Shown piece after piece: positions 1-5,398 of a DNA stretch of 5,398 nt. The notes under the pieces are model-generated. The model was not told where the DNA came from, searched no databases, and worked only from the letters and a program-made list of their open reading frames with translations. Location: positions 1 through 5,398 of the forward strand of contig JACMOG010000470.1 of assembly GCA_014378125.1 (NCBI GenBank), written 5' to 3'. How positions within the stretch are numbered: the first letter of the stretch is position 1; every line of letters begins with the position of its first letter. The translations under genes and the position numbers were made by a program. Source of the stretch: Vitreoscilla sp. (GTDB taxonomy: Bacteria > Pseudomonadota > Gammaproteobacteria > Burkholderiales > Burkholderiaceae).

Positions 1-1
1 C

Positions 2-1249
<1,248 letters not shown>

Positions 1250-1250
1250 T

Positions 1251-1532
1251 ACGGACGACGACGAAGTTCCCACGCTCGACGCGCTCGCGGTGGCGATCCT
1301 GCGCGAACTGGCGGCCGTGCCCGGCGAGGCGGGCATGTCGATGCCCCGCCTGGGCAAGCACCTGGGCCTGGGCGCCAGCGTGCTGATGCGCGCGCTGTCG
1401 GCGATGGGAAACGCGCGAATCGGCGGCGTGGACGGCCCGGGATGGGTCCGTGTCACGCAGGTCGACGAACGCTGGACGGCCGCGTTGACCGATGCAGGAC
1501 GCGCGTTCTGCGCCCGGCTGCTGCACGACTGA
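1251..1532 (+). CDS. Small winged-helix-like protein coupled to the oxidoreductase gene (start uncertain)
   Basis: The predicted protein has 93 residues if read from ACG 1251. I do not recognise a named gene. Residues 8-23 form an amphipathic helix (LDALAVAILRELAAV). Residues 30-53 read like a helix-turn-helix: MPRLGKHLGLGASVLMRALSAMG, where LGKHLGL would be the first helix and ASVLMRALSAMG the recognition helix. A beta-wing-like segment follows (RIGGVDGPGWVRVTQ, 56-70), then WTAALTDAGRAFC, a pattern seen at the end of winged-helix domains. No signal peptide or membrane segment is visible. Alternative in-frame starts are poor. TTG 1140 would overlap the upstream gene by 110 bases, and its extra residues are Arg/Pro-rich out-of-frame translation. 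GTG 1290 and ATG 1335 would cut into the first or second helix. Its place directly behind the oxidoreductase suggests a regulatory or accessory role in that operon, but this is inference. Confidence 0.68.
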   Translation, partial: TDDDEVPTLDALAVAILRELAAVPGEAGMSMPRLGKHLGLGASVLMRALSAMGNARIGGVDGPGWVRVTQVDERWTAALTDAGRAFCARLLHD

Positions 1533-1533
1533 A

Positions 1534-1616
1534 CCGTCCGGCAGGGCCGCGTCGAGGTCTCCCCTCGACTGCCAACCATTTCTCCCAAAGGGGAGATTAA
1601 GCCTGCCCGACGGCTT
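1534..1616 (+). other. Nested inverted repeats: possible three-way-junction RNA
   Basis: Three helices can form together. An outer stem pairs 1534-1545 with 1602-1613 (11 pairs, one C-C mismatch). One inner hairpin pairs 1551-1557 with 1563-1569 (7 perfect pairs, GTCGAGG/CCTCGAC, 5-base loop). A second inner hairpin pairs 1581-1586 with 1591-1596 (TCTCCC/GGGAGA, loop AAAG). Alternatives exclude parts of this: 1558-1564 can pair with 1590-1596, and 1599-1603 with 1612-1616 to form a terminator-like hairpin before the T-tract. I do not recognise a known riboswitch consensus. GC-rich spacers fold easily, so function is unproven. Confidence 0.4.
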
Positions 1617-1624
1617 CGTTTTAT
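1599..1624 (+). terminator. Possible Rho-independent terminator of the oxidoreductase operon
   Basis: AAGCC (1599-1603) and GGCTT (1612-1616) form a five-pair stem with an eight-base loop, followed by CGTTTTAT. It begins 67 bases after the stop of the winged-helix-like gene. The stem is short and the T-run has only four T, so it would be weak alone. The longer outer stem 1534-1545/1602-1613 could end at nearly the same place and serve the same role. Confidence 0.42.
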
Positions 1625-1705
1625 CCATTTCAGTCTCAAGTCCGGCCCGCATAGTCCGAAACAGGGTGGCGATGACAGAGCGTGCTCCACCGTCGCACAT
1701 CCCTC

Positions 1706-1740
1706 GCGCACCCCGAACGACATTCGACAGGGTGGTGCGC
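1706..1740 (+). repeat. Hairpin in the porin 5' leader, just upstream of its ribosome binding site
   Basis: GCGCACC (1706-1712) is a perfect complement of GGTGCGC (1734-1740). Inside it, CGAA (1714-1717) pairs with TTCG (1723-1726) around a five-base loop, giving an interrupted stem-loop. It ends 14 bases before the GGAG of the porin. It could be a regulatory or mRNA-stability element, or part of a protein binding site. The sequence shows only the symmetry. Confidence 0.4.
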
Positions 1741-1765
1741 CGAACAAGCAAAACGGAGCCTCCCG

Positions 1766-2983
1766 ATGAAGTTGAACCCCCTCCTCGCCGCCGCCCTCAT
1801 TGGCGCCGGCACCCTGGCCAGCACCGCAGCACACGCCGACGCCACCTCCTGGGACCCGTCCTGGGCGTTCTCGGGCTTCGGCACGCTGGGCTATGTCCAG
1901 ACCAACACCGATGAAGCCCTGTACAGCGGCCCCGGCCAGGCGCTGGGCGCCTCCAAGGACGGCACGCTGGGCGTCGACTCCAAGATCGGTGGCCAGGTCA
2001 ACGCCAAGATCAACAACGTGTTCTCGGGCACCGTCCAGGCGCTGTCGGAACGCAACGGCAAGGGCAATTTCAAGCCCCAGATCGAATGGGCCTTCCTCAA
2101 GGCGCAGGTCACGCCCGAGCTGAGCGTCCGCGCCGGCCGCATCGGCTCGCCGATGTTCGCCGTCTCGGACTTCCGCAACATCGGCTACTCCAACCTGTGG
2201 CTGCGCACGCCGCAGGACGTCTACGGCCAGATCGGTTTCAGCCACTTCGACGGCGCAGATGCGATCTACCAGGCGAGCGTCGGCAGCACCACGCTCACCG
2301 GCCAGGTGTTCTACGGCGACACCAACGCGACCAATGACGGCACGCCCGTCCACGTGCGCAACCAGATCGGGCTCAACCTGACCGCCGAATTCGACGGCGG
2401 CATCACGCTGCGCGTGGGCCGCGTGCAGGGCAAGCTGAGCCTCGACAGTTCCGCGCTCGACGGCCTGGTCACGATCCTGAAGAGCGTCCCGGTGGCGGGC
2501 TTCAGCGAAGCCGGCGACCAGTTCTCCGTGCATGACAAGGATGCCTCGTTCACGGGCGTCGGCATTGCCTTCGACCACGGCAACTGGGTCGGCGGCGTCG
2601 AATACACCAAGCGCAAGACCTCGTCGTATGTCTCCAGCACCACGGGCTGGGCCGCGACCGGCGGCTACCGTGTCGGCAAGTTCACGCCGTACGTCGTGGT
2701 CTCGCAGATCAAGGTGGACAGTACCAACGTCGACACCGCCCCGCTGGCCGCCGTTCCGTCATTGGCCGCTGCGGTCGATTCCACGCTCGCCGGCCAGAAC
2801 GTCGCGCAGAAGACCGATTCGCTCGGCGTGCGTTGGGACGTGTACAAGAACATCGATATCAAGGCGCAGTACGACCGAATCAAGGTAGGAGACGGCGCCA
2901 AGGGCTTCTTCAACGATGCGAAGCCGGGCTTCGGTGGCACGACCGTCAGCGTCTACAGCGTCGCTCTTGACTTCGTGTTCTGA
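1766..2983 (+). CDS. Outer-membrane porin-like beta-barrel protein
   Basis: The predicted precursor has 405 residues. ATG 1766 is chosen because GGAG at 1755-1758 lies seven bases upstream, and the protein then begins with a clean signal peptide: MKLNPLL, a hydrophobic core, and AHA at 22-24 before Asp25. The mature part starts with SWAFSGFGTLGYV (32-44), a typical first barrel strand. Alternating hydrophobic and polar strands follow, with many Gly and aromatic residues and no cysteine that I could see. Residues 121-154 (VRAGRIGSPMFAVSD, then NIGYSNLWLRTPQDVYG) resemble the segment of Gram-negative porins that leads into the constriction region. The protein ends VYSVALDFVF, with the C-terminal Phe recognised by the BAM assembly machinery. 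It should form a diffusion channel in the outer membrane. Substrate specificity cannot be read from the sequence. The PstS-like gene follows after 14 bases, so the two are probably co-transcribed and may handle the same solute. Confidence 0.85.
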   Translation: MKLNPLLAAALIGAGTLASTAAHADATSWDPSWAFSGFGTLGYVQTNTDEALYSGPGQALGASKDGTLGVDSKIGGQVNAKINNVFSGTVQALSERNGKGNFKPQIEWAFLKAQVTPELSVRAGRIGSPMFAVSDFRNIGYSNLWLRTPQDVYGQIGFSHFDGADAIYQASVGSTTLTGQVFYGDTNATNDGTPVHVRNQIGLNLTAEFDGGITLRVGRVQGKLSLDSSALDGLVTILKSVPVAGFSEAGDQFSVHDKDASFTGVGIAFDHGNWVGGVEYTKRKTSSYVSSTTGWAATGGYRVGKFTPYVVVSQIKVDSTNVDTAPLAAVPSLAAAVDSTLAGQNVAQKTDSLGVRWDVYKNIDIKAQYDRIKVGDGAKGFFNDAKPGFGGTTVSVYSVALDFVF

Positions 2984-2997
2984 ACGGGATCGCCATC

Positions 2998-3429
2998 ATG
3001 AACAACCTCAATATCATCCGTATCGCCGCCGCCGTCGCCCTGTGCGCCAGTGCCACCGGCGCGTTCGCGCAGGTCGCCGTCGTCGTCGGGCCCAAGAGCC
3101 CCGTGGGCACCATGACCGCCGACCAGGTCAGCGGCATCTTCCTGGGCAAGACCAGCACGCTGCCCACCGGGGGCACCGCCGCCCCTACCGACCTGCCCGA
3201 TTCGGCCGCCACGCGCGAGCTGTTCTACACCAAGGTCACCGGCAAGAGCACCGCGCAGGTCAAGGCCGCGTGGTCGCGCCTGGTGTTCTCGGGCAAGGCC
3301 ACGCCGCCCAAGGAACTCGCCTCGGCCGCGGACGTGAAGAAGTTCGTCGCGTCCAACCCGGACGCGATCGGCTACATCGAGAAGTCGGCGGTCGATTCGT
3401 CCGTCAAGGTCGTCTTCAGCGCGGACTGA
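2998..3429 (+). CDS. Small PstS-like periplasmic substrate-binding protein
   Basis: The predicted precursor has 143 residues. MNNLNIIR, a hydrophobic core and AFA (22-24) before Gln25 form a Sec signal peptide, so the mature protein of about 119 residues is periplasmic. GGGA at 2986-2989 is a modest ribosome binding site eight bases upstream. The mature chain matches part of the PstS/PBP-like phosphate-binding family. SGIFLGK (45-51) is the usual strand-helix after the N-terminal beta strand. [12 protein letters not shown] (73-84), W92, FSGKATPP (97-104) and [12 protein letters not shown] (120-131) follow in the family order. Full PstS is about 320-340 residues with two lobes; this one is less than half that length. 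The Ser-Gly-Thr-type phosphate-clamp motif is not evident, its place being taken by [10 protein letters not shown]. Automated annotation would probably call it a phosphate ABC transporter substrate-binding protein, but no transporter genes are present. The porin in front and the chemoreceptor behind suggest ligand capture for sensing. Confidence 0.85.
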   Translation: MNNLNIIRIAAAVALCASATGAFAQVAVVVGPKSPVGTMTADQVSGIFLGKTSTLPTGGTAAPTDLPDSAATRELFYTKVTGKSTAQVKAAWSRLVFSGKATPPKELASAADVKKFVASNPDAIGYIEKSAVDSSVKVVFSAD

Positions 3430-3440
3430 AGCGCCCTGCC

Positions 3441-3461
3441 CGCCCGGCCCTGCGCCGGGCG
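3441..3461 (+). repeat. Perfect 8-bp hairpin after the PstS-like gene
   Basis: CGCCCGGC (3441-3448) and GCCGGGCG (3454-3461) are perfect complements around the five-base loop CCTGC. It starts 12 bases after the stop codon. No T-run follows, so it is not a standard terminator. It could stabilise the upstream mRNA end or lower expression of the downstream MCP. Confidence 0.55.
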
Positions 3462-3477
3462 CGCTTGCACAAGCACC

Positions 3478-3495
3478 GCGGCGCCACGGCGCCGC
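3478..3495 (+). repeat. GC-only palindrome directly upstream of the MCP ribosome binding site
   Basis: GCGGCGCC (3478-3485) and GGCGCCGC (3488-3495) are perfect complements separated by only AC. As RNA the innermost pair would open, leaving a seven-pair stem with a four-base loop. The second arm ends five bases before GGAGAGAG (3500-3507), the MCP ribosome binding site, so folding could affect MCP translation. Confidence 0.45.
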
Positions 3496-3511
3496 CACCG
3501 GAGAGAGTGTC

Positions 3512-5044
3512 ATGAGTGTGAAGAACCGGATCTGGATGCTGCCCTTGCTGGCCATCGCCATCTTCGCGGTGGGCATCGCCACCGTGCTCGCCTTCTCGGC
3601 CAGCACGTCGAAGTCCATCACGGAACTGGGCTCGACCGACTATCCGTACCTCGACGCCACGACGCAGTTCGCGTCGCAGCTCGAGGCGCTGGGCGCCACC
3701 ATCCAGGGCGCCGTCGCCGAAGGCGACAAGAAGCGCCTGGACGAGGCCAACGACAAGGCGGCCGTCATGCGCAAGACGATCGCCGGCATCAAGGCGATCC
3801 CGGGCAAGGCCGACGTCGGCGACAACCTGGGCAAGCTCTTCGAGGCGTACTTCACGGCCTCCAACGACACCGCGCAGATGTTCCTGGGCACCAAGACCGG
3901 CGACCAGGCCGCGGCCGTGGCCTCGATGCAGGGCGCCCAGAAGGCGCTCGAGTCGGGCCTGAAGGCGATGCGCGACAACGCCCGCACCCGCTTCGACGCC
4001 GGCCTGGCCGGCGCGCAGGGCGGCGTGTCCCACAGCCTCTACGCCACGCTGGCCAGCGCGCTGCTGGTGGTGGTGGGCCTGGGCGTGGGCTCGTACTTCG
4101 TCATCGGCAGCGTCTGGCGCCAACTGGGCGGCGAGCCTGAATACGCACGCGACGTGATGCGCCGCATCGCCGCCGGCGACCTGTCGCAGGACATCCAGGT
4201 GCAGCCGGGCGCCACCAACAGCCTGCTGGCCGCGGTGCGCGACATGTCGAACGGCCTGGCGGCCATCGTCGGCGAGGTTCGCAGCGGCTCGAGCCGCATG
4301 CGCTCGGCGGCGCAGGAGATCGCCTCGGGCAACCAGGATCTCTCGGAACGCACCGAGATGCAGGCCGCGTCGCTCGAACGCACCACGGCCCGCATGCACC
4401 AGCTCACCGAGACCGTGCAGTCCAACGCGTCCAACGCCCACCAGGCCAGCGACCTCGCGTCGTCGGCCTCCACGGTGGCCTCGCGCGGCGGTGCTGTCGT
4501 CTCGCAGGTCGTCTCGACGATGAACGAGATCAACGCATCGTCCAAGAAGATCTCGGACATCATCGGCGTGATCGACGGGATCGCGTTCCAGACCAACATC
4601 CTGGCGCTGAACGCCGCGGTGGAAGCCGCGCGTGCCGGAGAACAAGGCCGCGGCTTCGCGGTGGTGGCCGGCGAGGTGCGCAACCTGGCGCAGCGTTCGG
4701 CCGAGGCCGCCAAGGAGATCAAGTCGCTGATCGGCGCCTCCGTCGACCGCGTCGAGTCGGGCTCCAAGCTCGTGCGCGACGCCGGCTCGACCATGACCGA
4801 GATCGTCGAATCGGTGGCCCGCGTGGCCACCATCATCAACGAGATCACGGCCGCCGCCGCGGAACAGAGCCGCGGCATCGGCGAGGTCAACGGCGACGTG
4901 TCGCAGCTCGACGAGATGACGCAGCGCAACGCGGCGCTGGTGGAAGAGGCCGCGGCCGCCGCGGCCAGCATGGAGCAGCAATCGGAAGGGCTGGAGGCGG
5001 CTGTCGCCACGTTCAAGCTGAACGGGGATCATCAGCTCGCCTGA
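3512..5044 (+). CDS. Methyl-accepting chemotaxis protein (transmembrane chemoreceptor)
   Basis: The predicted protein has 510 residues. GGAG at 3500-3503 lies eight bases before the ATG. Layout: TM1 at about 8-28; a mostly helical periplasmic domain of about 150 residues (29-174), in size and character like a four-helix-bundle MCP sensor; TM2 at about 176-198; a HAMP segment from about 199 to 252 (containing [13 protein letters not shown]); then a long cytoplasmic coiled-coil signalling domain. The hairpin tip that contacts CheA and CheW is clear at 354-390, with [20 protein letters not shown] and then [20 protein letters not shown]. Likely methylation stretches lie on either side of it, with Glu/Gln-Ala patterns such as [11 protein letters not shown] and [15 protein letters not shown]. 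The C-terminus ends [10 protein letters not shown] without the NWETF-type pentapeptide that tethers CheR in some receptors. It should pass a periplasmic signal to CheA. The ligand is unknown, but the preceding PstS-like protein and porin are candidates for a shared pathway. Confidence 0.95.
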   Translation: MSVKNRIWMLPLLAIAIFAVGIATVLAFSASTSKSITELGSTDYPYLDATTQFASQLEALGATIQGAVAEGDKKRLDEANDKAAVMRKTIAGIKAIPGKADVGDNLGKLFEAYFTASNDTAQMFLGTKTGDQAAAVASMQGAQKALESGLKAMRDNARTRFDAGLAGAQGGVSHSLYATLASALLVVVGLGVGSYFVIGSVWRQLGGEPEYARDVMRRIAAGDLSQDIQVQPGATNSLLAAVRDMSNGLAAIVGEVRSGSSRMRSAAQEIASGNQDLSERTEMQAASLERTTARMHQLTETVQSNASNAHQASDLASSASTVASRGGAVVSQVVSTMNEINASSKKISDIIGVIDGIAFQTNILALNAAVEAARAGEQGRGFAVVAGEVRNLAQRSAEAAKEIKSLIGASVDRVESGSKLVRDAGSTMTEIVESVARVATIINEITAAAAEQSRGIGEVNGDVSQLDEMTQRNAALVEEAAAAAASMEQQSEGLEAAVATFKLNGDHQLA

Positions 5045-5067
5045 GGCCCTCGGCCATCCTGATCACC

Positions 5068-5090
5068 AACGGGCCCGCGGGCCCGTTTTT
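5068..5090 (+). terminator. Strong Rho-independent terminator after the MCP gene
   Basis: AACGGGCCC (5068-5076) and GGGCCCGTT (5079-5087) are perfect complements. With a realistic loop the hairpin has eight pairs closing CGCG. Its 3' arm runs into TTTTT (5086-5090) and then CGTTTGT. It starts 23 bases after the MCP stop. On the opposite strand no T-run follows the stem, so it should terminate + strand transcription only. It marks the end of the porin/PstS-like/MCP unit. Confidence 0.9.
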
Positions 5091-5114
5091 CGTTTGTGTG
5101 GCTCGCGAATTGGC

Positions 5115-5151
5115 TGGCGTGATCTTGCTTGGTTGGCGTGATCTTGCTTGG
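5115..5151 (+). repeat. 19-base tandem direct repeat, two copies
   Basis: TGGCGTGATCTTGCTTGG occurs at 5115-5132 and again at 5134-5151, separated by a single T, so the period is 19. The two 18-base copies are identical. It lies in non-coding DNA 24 bases after the terminator T-run. The perfect identity suggests a recent duplication or a constrained paired site. Confidence 0.85.
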
Positions 5152-5173
5152 CGGCCCTGGGCGCGATCTCGCG

Positions 5174-5248
5174 GCGCGGGGCGCTGGGCAGCCTCTCCCG
5201 GACTCAGCGTCCCTATTCGCCGTGAGAGGCCTGCCCACCGCCCCGTGC
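5174..5248. repeat. Long imperfect inverted repeat (large stem-loop)
   Basis: The left arm 5174-5197 pairs with the right arm 5224-5248. There are 22 Watson-Crick pairs, one G-T pair (5176/5246), one C-C mismatch (5184/5238) and one bulged C (5230). The 26-base loop (5198-5223) itself holds a small hairpin, GGAC 5200-5203 with GTCC 5209-5212. Arms this long are well beyond the short hairpins elsewhere in the window. There is no T-tract and no open reading frame of recognisable family. It could be a REP-like or MITE-like element, a structured RNA, or a recombination site; I cannot tell which. Confidence 0.7.
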
Positions 5249-5259
5249 ACCATCGCGGC

Positions 5260-5398
5260 GACAAGCGGCGCGCGATGCTGCTGAAGAAGGCCCGGTTGAA
5301 GTCCCCGCAGGCTTGCACCGAAGACGTCGATGCGCGCGCCGGTCGCGGCTTCGAGCGGCCCGCGCTGATGAGCCTGGCGCTGTCACGCTGGATCGAAG
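5260..5398 (+). pseudogene. Fragment of an IS21-type IstB ATP-binding helper protein (continues past window)
   Basis: The frame containing DKRRAMLLKKARLKSPQACT (5260-5319), then EDVDARAGRGFE and LMSLALSRWIE, matches by eye the region of IstB proteins just before the Walker A P-loop. There, family members read roughly RRL-LL--ARL, a short gap, EDID-R--RGLD, and SLA---W. In intact IstB this region starts about 50-55 residues after the initiator Met, but the 150 bases upstream of 5260 do not encode the usual IstB N-terminus in this frame. I therefore read it as a 5'-truncated remnant. The P-loop would lie just beyond the window, so whether the rest is intact is unknown. No IS end is visible. The match is from memory of the family, so the assignment is moderate. 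Confidence 0.55.

Noticed and set aside
1627..1655. Sigma-70 promoter for the porin with CATAGT at 1650-1655 as -10
   Set aside because: The -10 matches at four of six positions and the possible -35 (TTTCAG) is very poor, so it is not better than chance.
1661..1689. Pho box before the porin, prompted by the PstS-like neighbour
   Set aside because: Only one half-site (ATGACAG at 1672-1678, reverse orientation) is present. No second half-site occurs at the required 11-base spacing.
1682..1765. A longer N-terminus for the porin starting upstream
   Set aside because: The extra 28 residues are polar and would bury the signal peptide. ATG 1766 has its own well-spaced GGAG.
3037..3048. Lipoprotein signal at Cys16 of the PstS-like protein
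   Set aside because: The residue before the Cys is Leu, not Gly/Ala/Ser, and a better signal peptidase I site (AFA before Gln) follows.
2953..3621. A 222-codon - strand frame opposite the PstS-like gene and the MCP start
   Set aside because: Low-complexity Gly/Arg/Ala translation. The + strand has a signal peptide, ribosome binding site and family motifs in the same bases.
3416..5032. A 538-codon open frame on the - strand opposite the MCP gene
   Set aside because: It is Arg/His/Gly/Ala/Leu-rich, with no recognisable domain. It exists because G/C-biased third positions of the MCP gene remove stop codons on the other strand.

Overview
The window reads as chromosomal DNA of a GC-rich betaproteobacterium, most likely of the order Burkholderiales. 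This rests on strong G/C preference at third codon positions, the style of the porin and of the chemoreceptor, and the C-terminal part of an FdhF/YdeP-type molybdopterin oxidoreductase. I cannot name the genus. All supported genes lie on the + strand.

Left part (1-1532): the 3' half of a molybdopterin-dependent oxidoreductase gene, cut by the window edge. One base after its stop codon comes a small winged-helix-like gene. It has no ATG, GTG or TTG at the expected position. A well-placed Shine-Dalgarno sequence instead points to an ACG codon at 1251.

Intergenic 1533-1765: no gene. It holds a nested set of inverted repeats (1534-1616) ending in a short T-tract. This could be an elaborate terminator or a structured RNA. 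A further hairpin (1706-1740) lies just upstream of the porin ribosome binding site.

Centre (1766-5044): three exported or membrane-associated proteins in a row. They are an outer-membrane porin, a 143-residue PstS-like periplasmic protein and a methyl-accepting chemotaxis protein (MCP). The porin and the PstS-like gene are 14 bases apart. The MCP follows after 82 bases containing two GC-rich hairpins, and a strong Rho-independent terminator closes the unit at 5068-5090. The most interesting reading is an envelope-spanning sensory module: the porin admits a solute, the small binding protein captures it, and the MCP reports it to the chemotaxis machinery. This is inferred from gene order and protein families, not demonstrated.

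Right part (5045-5398): no intact gene. After the terminator come a 19-base tandem repeat, a long imperfect inverted repeat (24- and 25-base arms), and a piece of an IS21-type IstB helper protein running off the window. It looks like a site that has accumulated repeats and mobile-element debris.
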